DNA of 34,258 nt from Candidatus Zixiibacteriota bacterium (GCA_024230695.1 JAAERC010001235.1:1-34258), one strand, 5' to 3'. Numbered from the stretch's first letter, positions 8,797 to 17,426 are shown. Numbers and translations are program-made. Notes: generated by a model not told the origin, from the sequence alone.

Positions 8797-9529
8797 TCAC
8801 AATGGCTATTCTGTAAAAATTGAAAATGTTTCCAAGGATTATTCTTATAACGGAAATTCGGCAACTGTCATCAAGAATATTTCATTAAATATAAAACGAG
8901 GAGAGTTACTTCTTATTCTGGGACCGAGCGGTAGCGGCAAAACCACTTTATTAACTATTATTGCCGGACTATTACCGCCCTCGACGGGAGATCTATTTCT
9001 TTTTGGAAAGAATATATTGGAATATACAAAAAAGGAATTACAAAAACTTCGTGCATCCAAAATCGGATTTGTTTTTCAGACATTTAATCTAATAGATGCT
9101 ATATCGTCTTTGGATAACATTGCTCTTTGCGGCCGATTCGCTGGCAAATCAAAATCAGATTCTACAAAAATGGCAAAACAAATTAGTCGATCAATAAATA
9201 TCGAGAATTTGAACGATAAATTCCCATCTAATCTGAGTCAGGGGGAAAAGCAACGAGTGGCCGTGGCCCGGGCATTTATTAATCAACCTGAATTGATTCT
9301 GGCCGATGAACCGACCGCCAGCCTTGAATCAAGCCAGGGGCTTAATATTATCCGATTGTTGCATAAATACTCACGACAGCAGAATAAGAGTGTCGTTGTC
9401 GTAAGCCATGATCGACGTATCTGTCAGTATGCGGACAGAATCATAAATATCCAAGATGGCAAAATCCAAAGTGTTGAGACTGAAAATCGTTTTGATGAAA
9501 ATAATGCTAACAAACAGAGGGGGCAATAA
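8783..9529 (+). CDS. ABC transporter ATP-binding protein (LolD/MacB type)
   Basis: This is a complete 248-residue nucleotide-binding subunit. It has Walker A GPSGSGKTT (47-55), a Q-loop in FVFQTFNLI, the signature LSQGEKQR (a conservative variant of LSGGQ), Walker B LILADEPTA and the H-loop VVSHDRR. The sequence is of the LolD/MacB/DevA group that serves FtsX-like permeases, matching the upstream partner with which it shares a 14-bp overlap. It ends the plus-strand operon. Its last 23 bp overlap the 3' end of the convergent lipid kinase gene, so no room is left for a terminator between the operons, and the two transcripts must be partly antisense. Confidence 0.93.
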   Translation: MNQVNHNGYSVKIENVSKDYSYNGNSATVIKNISLNIKRGELLLILGPSGSGKTTLLTIIAGLLPPSTGDLFLFGKNILEYTKKELQKLRASKIGFVFQTFNLIDAISSLDNIALCGRFAGKSKSDSTKMAKQISRSINIENLNDKFPSNLSQGEKQRVAVARAFINQPELILADEPTASLESSQGLNIIRLLHKYSRQQNKSVVVVSHDRRICQYADRIINIQDGKIQSVETENRFDENNANKQRGQ

Positions 9530-10421
9530 TTTTGACAGCGCCGGGAACTAATCGAATTCTAAAAACAGTATCCTTTAGTTTTAATTCTCCATCACCAAAA
9601 AAATCAAGCGGATTATTAGATTCCAATAAAATAGTGTTTGTGCGGAAAAAACTAACATTGTTAGAATTAATATGATTCCCGGTGAGAGTTCTTAATAAAG
9701 TACTAATAAAGCGGATTCGGTTTTTTTCATTTTTAATTATACATACGGAAAAAACTCCATCATTATTATTTGCCCCTGGAAGCACCTGAAAATCGCGACC
9801 AAGATATGGCTGATTTCCGATTACCAATGATGAAGCTTCCAAATCATAATGAAACTTTTTGGATTGGAGTCGTAATTTTCGGCCAATGTGTTTTCCTTTT
9901 AAAAGAACCATCAGCAGGACCAGCGCATAAATTTTGCTGCCTAAAAATGAAAATATTTGTCTTCCTGCGATGCGCCAGTGCTTTATGCTTTTTATATGTG
10001 CCAGCACATCACATGGAAGACCGATGCCCCCTGATGTTATAAAAAACCAATCATTTACTTTGATTAAATCAATCGATCGAACATTGCTATTTATAATTAT
10101 ATCACATGCGTTATTTATATCTTTTGGAATTTTCAGAAATGATGACAGATCATTAGCGGTACCATAAGGAATTATCCCAATTGGAATATTACAGCCTATT
10201 GAACCGTTTATTATTTCATTGATTGTACCATCGCCCCCAACGGCTACAATAATATCAAATCCGTCAGAACTTGCCTGACGCGTTATCTCAATTGCATGAC
10301 CTGGGTATTTTGTTTGAGTAATATCAACATCAAACAAAGAGAACTTGTCTCGTATCAATGCCTCAATATGCTGTATCCCTTTTGTCTGTGACTGAGAATT
10401 TATGACCACTTTCATTTTCAT
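9507..10421 (-). CDS. Diacylglycerol kinase catalytic-domain lipid kinase
   Basis: The 304-residue protein carries the DAGK/YegS/sphingosine-kinase fold. The nucleotide loop is VGGDGTINEIING (61-73), followed by IPYGTANDLSSFL and the late FFGDGELK motif that forms part of the active site. The middle GNQPYLGRDFQVLPGANNNDG is also typical of the family. These enzymes phosphorylate the hydroxyl of a lipid such as diacylglycerol; a related protein acts on ceramide in Caulobacter. It is the second gene of the minus-strand operon, 18 bp after the SDR gene. Its acceptor may be an intermediate made by the neighbours, but this is an inference. Confidence 0.88.
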   Translation of the reverse strand: MKMKVVINSQSQTKGIQHIEALIRDKFSLFDVDITQTKYPGHAIEITRQASSDGFDIIVAVGGDGTINEIINGSIGCNIPIGIIPYGTANDLSSFLKIPKDINNACDIIINSNVRSIDLIKVNDWFFITSGGIGLPCDVLAHIKSIKHWRIAGRQIFSFLGSKIYALVLLMVLLKGKHIGRKLRLQSKKFHYDLEASSLVIGNQPYLGRDFQVLPGANNNDGVFSVCIIKNEKNRIRFISTLLRTLTGNHINSNNVSFFRTNTILLESNNPLDFFGDGELKLKDTVFRIRLVPGAVKIIAPSVC

Positions 10422-10439
10422 GATAATTCCATATACAAA

Positions 10440-11591
10440 TCAGGCGGCTGAGCGCCTGTTTTTTCCCCAGTTAGTCCCGATGCTGTATTTCATTATTTTA
10501 TCCAGATAATTGATAAGCGATGGTGCAGAAACTCCTGAACCTCGTAACACACGTCTGGTGTTGGTGTCATCAAAGTATCTATTCAGTGTTATATATGGTC
10601 TGTAAATATTTAAGAATTTTGTGATTTTGCATATATTTTTTGCTTGGGTTGAAAAACGATTCCAGATAGAATTAGAGGAAATTGTCGCAGTGTTAACTAC
10701 GGTGGTATCCGGGTTTTCTCGCTCCAGTATATTTCTTGCCTGTCTAATTATTTGGCCAACTCCACTGGAATTATTTTTTCCGGCAACAATATGGAATGTT
10801 TTCCCGTTGGAGTTATTATTGTTTAGCGTTATATGCAGTATTGCCCCGGCGGCATAATCAACCGGGATGACATCAAGCGGTGCTTCGGAACACCCCGGAA
10901 GAAGTATCATTTTTCCCTGACACAATAACTTAAGCGGGGGGTAGAGGACATTAAAAGTGGCGATATGTCCGGTTTCGGAGTCACCGACAATAATACTTGG
11001 GCGAAAGATCGTAATCGGAATTTGCCGCATCAGGCCCCGAACAAATTGCTCTGCTTCCCATTTCGATTGCTCATACCCGTTTGAAAAACTACAGCTTTTG
11101 TCTGTTTCATCTTCCAATATTATTCCTTCTCGATTACCACATACATAAGCCGTACTGATATGAGATACAGTTTTTAAAATCGATGATTCAGAAGCCAAAC
11201 CTGCAAATCTCATAACATTTTTAGTTCCGGTACAATTAACATGACGGGATTCCTCAAGAGTGGAGCTAAACTTGGTGGCGGCGGCAGAATGGATAATATG
11301 TGTTACCTTTTTGCCCAGATTTATATACTGCGAGTATGGCAATCCAAGTTGCCTTTTTGTAATGTCGCCGTTAATTACTTCTAATCGTTCTCCAATATCA
11401 GAAAAATTTGAGTTGGGGGATAATCTAAGTAGAAGATTTTTCAATCTGGATTCAGCATCGAATTGATTTTTCCCCCTTACCAACGCTATTATTTGAGTGT
11501 TTGGTTTTTCCTCAAGTACCTGTAAAACTAATTTACTCCCAAGATTACCGGTTGCACCGGTGAGAAATATTATTTGATTAAATCTATTCAT
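10440..11591 (-). CDS. Extended SDR, fatty acyl (thioester) reductase-like
   Basis: This 383-residue protein has the NAD(P)-binding TGATGNLGSK (11-20), the VSHISTAYV serine strand (142-150) and the catalytic YxxxK as YEQSK (173-177). The HSAAATKF and NCTGTKNVM segments are those of the NAD_binding_4 ('male sterility') group. Members reduce acyl-CoA or carrier-bound acyl chains to aldehydes or alcohols, so an ether-lipid or fatty alcohol precursor is possible. The C-terminal 120 residues are less conserved. It is the first gene of a two-gene minus-strand operon, with AGAGGA upstream of its ATG and a near-consensus sigma-54 promoter 41 bp from the start. A sugar-epimerase role cannot be fully excluded. 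Confidence 0.78.
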   Translation of the reverse strand: MNRFNQIIFLTGATGNLGSKLVLQVLEEKPNTQIIALVRGKNQFDAESRLKNLLLRLSPNSNFSDIGERLEVINGDITKRQLGLPYSQYINLGKKVTHIIHSAAATKFSSTLEESRHVNCTGTKNVMRFAGLASESSILKTVSHISTAYVCGNREGIILEDETDKSCSFSNGYEQSKWEAEQFVRGLMRQIPITIFRPSIIVGDSETGHIATFNVLYPPLKLLCQGKMILLPGCSEAPLDVIPVDYAAGAILHITLNNNNSNGKTFHIVAGKNNSSGVGQIIRQARNILERENPDTTVVNTATISSNSIWNRFSTQAKNICKITKFLNIYRPYITLNRYFDDTNTRRVLRGSGVSAPSLINYLDKIMKYSIGTNWGKNRRSAA

Positions 11592-11631
11592 GGCTTATAT
11601 CCTCTCTTTTTCTGTTCTTATTATTGAGTAT

Positions 11632-11648
11632 TGCAACTGCGATGCCAA
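11632..11648 (-). promoter_or_regulatory. Sigma-54 promoter (-24/-12) of the SDR-lipid kinase operon
   Basis: Read on the minus strand this is TTGGCATCGCAGTTGCA, close to the sigma-54 consensus, with GG and GC 12 bp apart. The predicted start of transcription is near 11621, leaving about 30 bases of leader before the ATG at 11591. The activator palindrome at 11735-11752 is placed and oriented exactly as in the plus-strand operon. Confidence 0.82.
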
Positions 11649-11734
11649 CCCAATTCTATTACGGATATTTGCTGTAACTAATTGTTTATCAAACACTTAT
11701 TGTTGCTGCGATGTTGCCATATTTTTAAAAATTG

Positions 11735-11752
11735 GTGGATAGTAATTATCCG
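11735..11752 (-). promoter_or_regulatory. Upstream activator site of the minus-strand lipid operon
   Basis: On the minus strand this reads CGGATAATTACTATCCAC, identical over 18 bp to 778-795. From its first base (11752) to the first G of the -24 GG (11646) is 106 bp, the same as for the plus-strand operon. A shorter related sequence, GGATATTTG, lies at 11663-11671. Confidence 0.78.
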
Positions 11753-11774
11753 TTGTTATACTTACTTTTTCTCA

Positions 11775-11803
11775 TTGCCTGACTTATCAAATATTCCTAT
11801 TTT
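11775..11803 (+). promoter_or_regulatory. Possible sigma-70-type promoter for the kinase-TPR gene
   Basis: TTGCCT (11775-11780) and TATTTT (11798-11803) are separated by 17 bp and lie about 50 bp ahead of ATG 11856. The -10 is weak and the region is AT-rich, so this may be fortuitous. TATACT at 11757-11762 is another candidate -10. Confidence 0.3.
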
Positions 11804-11855
11804 ATTTTATCAGATGTGAATTCCAAATTTGTCAGGAGTTTTGCAGGGCCTAAAA

Positions 11856-14129
11856 ATGACCAAAAAAAACGAATCAAATGATAGTTGGCCGACCGGTACT
11901 TTTATAAGAAAGGGACAAAAAATAGCCCGGTATAAAATTATTGGTTTTATAGGCTCTGGTGGTATGGGCGATGTATATCTGGCTAATGATACAGAACTGC
12001 ATCGAAAGGTCGCCCTAAAATTTCATTCCCAAAGGGCACATCTTACTCCTGAACAGAAAAAACAGTTCATTCTGGAGGCACAAAACGCTGCTTCTTTGAA
12101 TCATCCGAATATTGTCACAATATATGAGGTAGGTGAATATCAGGATTGCCCCTTTATTGCGATGGAATATATCGAAGGTCGCTCTTTACAGGAGTTGATA
12201 GATACCGAAACGCTACCAACAAAAAAAATAATTGATATTATTGTTAAAATATGCAAAGGATTAAGTGAAGCTCATCGGGGCGGACTGATTCATCAGGATA
12301 TAAAACCGGGGAATATATTTGTAAGTATATCCGATCAGACCAAAATTCTGGATTTCGGTTTGGCTCAAATTGAAAGTGGCGTCAAGTTAGCCACGTCAAC
12401 ATCGCAGATTGGTACAGTTTCATATATGTCACCTGAACAGGCCAAGGGAGAGAAGATTGATGCACGATCCGATATATTTTCAACCGGAGTAATTCTATAT
12501 CGGCTATTGAGCGGAAATTTACCGTTCACAGCCGATTATGAAGCGGCTATTCTTTATGCAGTTGTATATCAGGATCATGCTCCAATAAATGATCTGCCAA
12601 TGGAACTACAGAAAATTATAAACAAAGCGCTTGAAAAAAATCCTGAGGATAGATATCAGAATATTGACGAGATGTTATCAGATATAGCAAACCCTTATAG
12701 TGAGAAGCAAACATCACCATCATCAAAAACAACTATACTACAATCAATAATACCATCAATTGCCATACTTCCGTTTTCCGATCTCAGCCCACAAAAAGAT
12801 CAGGAGTATTTCTGTGAAGGTATGGCGGATGAAATTATAAATGCCCTTACAAAAATCGACAGCCTTCGTGTTGTTTCAAGAAAATCAGTTATTCAGTTCA
12901 AAAAACAAAATATTGATATTCGCAAGATTGGTCAGACATTAAATGTTGATACTATCCTTGAGGGAAACGTCCGCAGTGAGGGAAAAAGACTCCGAATAAC
13001 TGTCCAGCTGGTTAATGTAAAAGATGGTTATTACCTCTGGTCAGAAAAGTATGATCGAGATATGACCGATCTGTTTGTTATTCAGGATGAAATTTCTCGA
13101 TCAATTGGGGACAAATTGAAATTACAATTGGATGGTGATAATGATAAACCGCTGGTAAAAAAATATACTGAAAATCTGGAAGCGTACCATCTATATTTGC
13201 GTGGACGATATTATTGGAACAAACGATACGAGGGTGGGCTTCAAAGAAGTGTTGAATATTTTCAGCAGGCCATCGAAAAGGATCCGGCCTATGCCCTGCC
13301 TTATACCGGATTGGCTGATGCATATAATATTATGGGTTTCTATAATTTTCTCTCTCCTCATGAGTCATGCCCCAGAGCGAAAGCGGCCGCAAGCAAAGCC
13401 ATTGAAATTGATCCTAATCTTGCCGAGGCATACACTGCTCTTGGCTGGGTTAATACTTTCTATGACTGGAACTGGACAGAAGCTGAAACCAATTTCAAGC
13501 ATGCTATTGAACTTAATCCTAATTATGCCACTGCTCATCATTATTACTCACTTTTTTTGATGTCACAAAACAGAATGGATGAAGGTTTGCTGGAAATTCA
13601 ACATGCCTTTGAACTCGATCCGCTGTCAATGATAATTGGCGCCAGTCTTGGGGCAGTGTATTATTTTGCACGAGATTTTGATGAGGCCGTAAAAAAATTC
13701 CACAAAGCACTGGAGCTTGATTCCAATTTTGCACTGACTCACGCCTATTTTGCCGCGCCATATATTTGTCAGAAAAAATTCGATAAAGCCATTGTCGAAT
13801 GTCAGAAGGCAGGCTCTTTGTCAGGTGGAAGTACTTATGCTACTGCCTTTCTGGGTTACACCTATAGTATGTCCGGGAAAAAACAGAAAGCAAATGATAT
13901 ATTGGAGATGCTCCTTAATAAATCTGAAAACGAATATGTGTCGGCGCATCATATATCAATCATTTATATCGGTCTTGATGATAGGGACAATGCCTTCAAA
14001 TGGTTGGATAAGGCATGCCAACAACGTGATAATTGGATTGCGTGGCTCAGCATAAGTCCTGTATTTGATAATCTTCGTTCTGATCCCAGATTTGACGAAT
14101 TATTGTCGAAAGTTGGATTAAATAAATGA
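11856..14129 (+). CDS. Soluble Ser/Thr kinase with FlgO-like and TPR domains (non-RD)
   Basis: The kinase domain covers roughly the first 280 residues: GSGGMGDVYLA loop, VALKF lysine, catalytic loop LIHQDIKPGN, ILDFGLAQ and GTVSYMSPEQ. The usual HRD is HQD, so it is a non-RD kinase, but the Asp, the Asn and the DFG are present and activity is expected. A short linker without a membrane helix leads to a FlgO/adenylate-cyclase-linked domain (AILPFSDLSPQKDQEYFCEGMADEI, then LEGNVRSEGKRLRITVQL). At least six TPR units follow to the end. The protein is therefore cytoplasmic, unlike the related 23831-26971 protein. An ORF extension back to TTG 11829 exists; ATG 11856 is more likely. It ends 30 bp from the convergent activator gene and could be its signalling partner (inference). 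Confidence 0.85.
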   Translation: MTKKNESNDSWPTGTFIRKGQKIARYKIIGFIGSGGMGDVYLANDTELHRKVALKFHSQRAHLTPEQKKQFILEAQNAASLNHPNIVTIYEVGEYQDCPFIAMEYIEGRSLQELIDTETLPTKKIIDIIVKICKGLSEAHRGGLIHQDIKPGNIFVSISDQTKILDFGLAQIESGVKLATSTSQIGTVSYMSPEQAKGEKIDARSDIFSTGVILYRLLSGNLPFTADYEAAILYAVVYQDHAPINDLPMELQKIINKALEKNPEDRYQNIDEMLSDIANPYSEKQTSPSSKTTILQSIIPSIAILPFSDLSPQKDQEYFCEGMADEIINALTKIDSLRVVSRKSVIQFKKQNIDIRKIGQTLNVDTILEGNVRSEGKRLRITVQLVNVKDGYYLWSEKYDRDMTDLFVIQDEISRSIGDKLKLQLDGDNDKPLVKKYTENLEAYHLYLRGRYYWNKRYEGGLQRSVEYFQQAIEKDPAYALPYTGLADAYNIMGFYNFLSPHESCPRAKAAASKAIEIDPNLAEAYTALGWVNTFYDWNWTEAETNFKHAIELNPNYATAHHYYSLFLMSQNRMDEGLLEIQHAFELDPLSMIIGASLGAVYYFARDFDEAVKKFHKALELDSNFALTHAYFAAPYICQKKFDKAIVECQKAGSLSGGSTYATAFLGYTYSMSGKKQKANDILEMLLNKSENEYVSAHHISIIYIGLDDRDNAFKWLDKACQQRDNWIAWLSISPVFDNLRSDPRFDELLSKVGLNK

Positions 14130-14159
14130 TTGATAGCTTAAACTCTGTCTAAAAATATT

Positions 14160-15734
14160 CTATTCTTTTTCAAATTTTATATCATACCGGCTTATTTTGT
14201 CCTTTAAACCTTTACGAGTAAGCCCGAGTATTTTCGATGTTCTCATAATATTGCCATTATTTTCGAGTAGAGTAGCTGATATAATATCTTTTTCTACATT
14301 TTCAACTACGCTTTTTAGCGGACCGCGATACAAACTATAATCAGAAGGTGATAAGGCCGAATCAAATACTTCCCGAGAAAAATCACTTTTTTCAATTGTG
14401 TCGGAATTGCAGGTAACCGCCGCTCGCTCAATTTCATTTTCAAGTTGTCTGATGTTACCCGGCCAAGAATATTTGGTAAGAAAATCCAACGCGGTCGGGG
14501 AGAAAGATAAATTATCGTTATTAAACTTGGTTTTTAGCTTTTTGAGAAAATACTGCGCAAGAAGAGGGATATCTTCTCGACGTTGTTGCAACGATGGTAA
14601 CTCAATAGTAAAAGTATTCAGACGATAAAAAAGATCCTGACGGAAACTGCCGTCCTCCATCTTCTTCTTCAAATCTCTATTAGTTGCCGAAATTACACGA
14701 ACATCAACAAACTCAGTCTTTGAAGCTCCGACCGGCCTGATTTCGCCATTTTCCAAAACTCTTAAAATTGCCATCTGTGTTGACAAAGGTGCATCACCTA
14801 TTTCATCAAGAAAAATAGTGCCGCCATCAGCTTCTTTAAACAATCCCGGTTTATTTTTATCCGCTCCGGTAAAGGCACCTTTGGTGTATCCAAACAACTC
14901 AGCCTCCAGAAGCGATTCGGTTTTAATACCACAATTTTTTACTACAAATGGTTTATCCTTACGAAAACTGTTAAAATGAATAGCATGAGCCATCAGCTCC
15001 TTACCGGTTCCGGTCGGTCCGGTTACCAATAGTGGTGAGTCATTTGTGCTGACCTTAGAAGCGAGAGTTAAGACATCTTTTAAGACTCTGGAATTACCTA
15101 CTATATTTTCAAATGAAAAACTTGTCCCAAGTTCTACTTTAAGACGAACATTTTCATTCTGAAGTTTTTCTTTGGATATTTCAAGTAATTCATTGTTCCT
15201 GGCCAGTTCTTCCATCAAAAAAGCATTACTAAGGATCTGAGCTGATTGAGACACGACTATCCCGGTTAACCGGCAATTATCATCGCTAAATAAACCATTC
15301 TGAGCTGATTTTACCAAACTTGTCAGACCGATTATCTCGCCTCTAACAATCATTGGAAAACAAAGAATTGATTTAAAGCGACCCTTTTCAGACGACAAAC
15401 CTTTAAATCTTTCATCACTATCAAGATCATCAATTTTAAGAAATTTGCTTTCTTTTAATACCCAACCGGTAAGCAGACTGTTTACCTTATAAGGAATTTC
15501 ATTTTCAGATGTCGTGTCTTTGCGAACTATAGTTACCAACTCCGCTTCTTTGCTCGGTGAGATTAAATTTATAACTCCTTGATCGGCACCAGTAGCTGAA
15601 GTCAGCTCATCGATTATTATTGACATGATATGATTAGTTTCGCGAACCCGACATATTTTGTCAATAATACGATTGATACATCTCAATTCGTCAAGAACAT
15701 TATGCAGGCTTTCATTCCCCGAATCGCCTTTCAT
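14160..15734 (-). CDS. Sigma-54 activator: GAF, AAA+ and Fis-type HTH
   Basis: The product has about 524 residues. A GAF sensor domain (about 15-180) is followed by a coiled linker and a complete AAA+ module: Walker A GPTGTGKE, the sigma-54 contact loop KGAFTGAD (codons 14862-14879), Walker B GGTIFLDEIGD, and RQDLFYRLN with its arginine fingers. The C-terminus has a Fis-like HTH (NIMRTSKILGLTRKGLKDKI). The open frame extends to 15869, but GGAG lies before ATG 15734 and a good TTGACA promoter lies inside the longer frame, so the shorter start is chosen. It should drive sigma-54 promoters. The palindrome before its own promoter has the same arms as the sites of the two lipid operons, making it the best candidate regulator. 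Confidence 0.9.
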   Translation of the reverse strand: MKGDSGNESLHNVLDELRCINRIIDKICRVRETNHIMSIIIDELTSATGADQGVINLISPSKEAELVTIVRKDTTSENEIPYKVNSLLTGWVLKESKFLKIDDLDSDERFKGLSSEKGRFKSILCFPMIVRGEIIGLTSLVKSAQNGLFSDDNCRLTGIVVSQSAQILSNAFLMEELARNNELLEISKEKLQNENVRLKVELGTSFSFENIVGNSRVLKDVLTLASKVSTNDSPLLVTGPTGTGKELMAHAIHFNSFRKDKPFVVKNCGIKTESLLEAELFGYTKGAFTGADKNKPGLFKEADGGTIFLDEIGDAPLSTQMAILRVLENGEIRPVGASKTEFVDVRVISATNRDLKKKMEDGSFRQDLFYRLNTFTIELPSLQQRREDIPLLAQYFLKKLKTKFNNDNLSFSPTALDFLTKYSWPGNIRQLENEIERAAVTCNSDTIEKSDFSREVFDSALSPSDYSLYRGPLKSVVENVEKDIISATLLENNGNIMRTSKILGLTRKGLKDKISRYDIKFEKE

Positions 15735-15778
15735 AATAAAACTCCAATTCTTTGATATAAAAACAAACTGGTACATCA

Positions 15779-15806
15779 AAAATACAAATTCTTGATAGAA
15801 TGTCAA
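15779..15806 (-). promoter_or_regulatory. Sigma-70-type promoter of the activator gene
   Basis: On the minus strand TTGACA (15801-15806) and TATTTT (15779-15784) are 16 bp apart. Transcription would start near 15772, 38 bp before ATG 15734. This supports the shorter reading of the activator gene. Confidence 0.55.
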
Positions 15807-15819
15807 ATCTTTATGAGAC

Positions 15820-15834
15820 GGATATTTGATATCC
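15820..15834. promoter_or_regulatory. Palindromic operator before the activator gene
   Basis: GGATATTTGATATCC has the same arms (GGATA, TATCC) and the same 5-bp centre length as the two lipid-operon activator sites. It is centred about 21 bp upstream of the -35 box, a place where bound protein could activate or repress, so autoregulation is likely. Confidence 0.55.
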
Positions 15835-15978
15835 ATCTCGGAATAACAATTTAAAATAATGTGATACATATATTTGTAATATCTAAGATATTAAAAATCA
15901 AGTCTGTGGATTAAATTTTGAATAGCTACTTACCACTCTATAGAATGAATATTCCAAGTCGCATGTTTCTCTAACCTT

Positions 15979-16000
15979 ATGTTATTCAGTCGAATAACAT
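15979..16000. promoter_or_regulatory. Inverted repeat ATGTTATTC-N4-GAATAACAT
   Basis: The two 9-bp arms are perfect complements around AGTC. It is centred 36 bp upstream of the -24 element of the lipoprotein promoter, so it may bind a regulator of that promoter; the arms differ from the GGATA-type site. A single GAATAACA half recurs at 16072-16079. Confidence 0.5.
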
Positions 16001-16022
16001 TGTAGCTACTACTTTTTTAAAT

Positions 16023-16039
16023 TTGGCATTCAGGTTGCT
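16023..16039 (+). promoter_or_regulatory. Sigma-54 promoter of the lipoprotein gene 16169
   Basis: TTGGCATTCAGGTTGCT fits the -24/-12 consensus, with GG (16025-16026) and GC (16037-16038) 12 bp apart. The predicted leader is about 120 bases long. It is close to the divergent activator gene. Confidence 0.75.
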
Positions 16040-16168
16040 AATTAATAATGAAAAATTAGTCAAACTAATTTGAATAACAAAGGGAGAATGATGAAGGGAG
16101 GTTTACTTAAAACTTTAAATGGCCAAGTATCTATTAATTAAATTAGAATGTTCTAACGGAGGATAACC

Positions 16169-17410
16169 ATGAAAAATATATTTGTATTACTAATTGGGCT
16201 GATAGCGCTTGGGATTCTATTTATGGGTTGCGAGAATGCAATGGAGCCACAAACACCCATTGATAGTCTGGAAGCGGAAATTTCTGGGCTAACTACCACA
16301 GCAAATAAGTTTGGCACTTTTGCGCCAGCCCCATCGCCGCTTGTTACAGTCAGCGTTGGTGAAGATAATTTGAATTTTTGGCCATATTCCGGAAATGATT
16401 TTTCCGCGAACCCGGTATGTCCCATAAATCTGATTTTTATTGGTGAGGCCGATCCGCGGGATATCAGGGCTGCTCTTTTTTCATTAGATGGTGATCGTAC
16501 TGCGACCGGTTTTCCGGATGTTCCGCCATTTAATGATACTTGGCAGGATGCAATTGGTTTTGTTGAAGCCAGTTATGGGGGCGATGATGGATGGACGGCA
16601 GGATCGATTCAATTATCATGTGGTGATTTTGGGCCTGCTCGATTTCATTTACGGCTCTACCGTTTGGGAAAATGGACAGTTGCCAATGCCCATTTTGAAA
16701 TTCTAATACCGGGTACAACTGATCATCAGGTAATTAGCTGGGAACTGGCTGAACAGCTTGTTATTGCCGATTTTATCAGAAGTGGCTTACTGGATACAGA
16801 TATTCCGATGATTCCTACAGATCAAATCAATGAATCACCGTTCAGTTCAATTCCAGCCATAATTTATAATGAATTACCAACTGATCTTAGGTATAGCATT
16901 GGCGGACCATTGAGTGATGTCACCGAAAATGTTCCAATCGGTTCCGATGGCCATGCCATGATTTTGAATTTGATGGGAAAAGTAGAGCGTACTTCTGGTA
17001 CATATCAAAAGGATTTTGTCATTGAATTTGGTCAAATTATACCCAAACCATTCTGTTCATCAGGTCCGATGGACTATGTTTATGTTCAGGGTCCGGTTCA
17101 TATGGTTCAGACAATCAGGTTAAATGAACATGGAGATTATTCAATGATTTTCCATGCTCAGGGCGAACTGAGTATTACACCGGTAAATCCGTTAACCGGT
17201 GAAGTAATTGGCGAACCATTAACGGCACACGCCCGTGAAGCGTATAAGAGCAAATTGACCGATAGATATTCTTCGGCTTCAAGTATGCTCTTTCAAAAAA
17301 TCATTCCGTCTTCAGATCCGGGAGCGGGACGGCTTTTCAAATTTCTGCATCTAAACACAAATGGAGCAAATGTTTCCTGGTTGGATATCAAATGCCCTTC
17401 TGTTGAATAA
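16169..17410 (+). CDS. Predicted lipoprotein of unknown function
   Basis: The N-terminus MKNIFVLLIGLIALGILFMGCEN is a lipoprotein signal with Cys at residue 20 as the lipidation site (lipobox LFMGC, slightly atypical). GGAGG lies 7 bp before the ATG. The remaining 390 or so residues are acidic, rich in Pro, Gly and aromatic residues, and look like a beta-rich extracytoplasmic protein; I do not recognise a family. It is a single gene, followed by two hairpins, with its own sigma-54 promoter. The divergent neighbour is the GAF/AAA+ activator, which could control it. Function is not inferable from the sequence. Confidence 0.8.
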   Translation: MKNIFVLLIGLIALGILFMGCENAMEPQTPIDSLEAEISGLTTTANKFGTFAPAPSPLVTVSVGEDNLNFWPYSGNDFSANPVCPINLIFIGEADPRDIRAALFSLDGDRTATGFPDVPPFNDTWQDAIGFVEASYGGDDGWTAGSIQLSCGDFGPARFHLRLYRLGKWTVANAHFEILIPGTTDHQVISWELAEQLVIADFIRSGLLDTDIPMIPTDQINESPFSSIPAIIYNELPTDLRYSIGGPLSDVTENVPIGSDGHAMILNLMGKVERTSGTYQKDFVIEFGQIIPKPFCSSGPMDYVYVQGPVHMVQTIRLNEHGDYSMIFHAQGELSITPVNPLTGEVIGEPLTAHAREAYKSKLTDRYSSASSMLFQKIIPSSDPGAGRLFKFLHLNTNGANVSWLDIKCPSVE

Positions 17411-17426
17411 ACCTCATGATAAAATA

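Noticed and set aside
11704..11720. Second minus-strand sigma-54-like match (ATGGCAACATCGCAGCA)
   Set aside because: Spacing is right but the -12 is poor, and the better match at 11632-11648 has the conserved distance to the activator site.
15735..15869. 45-codon N-terminal extension of the GAF/AAA+ activator
   Set aside because: It contains a TTGACA promoter and an operator palindrome, and GGAG precedes ATG 15734.
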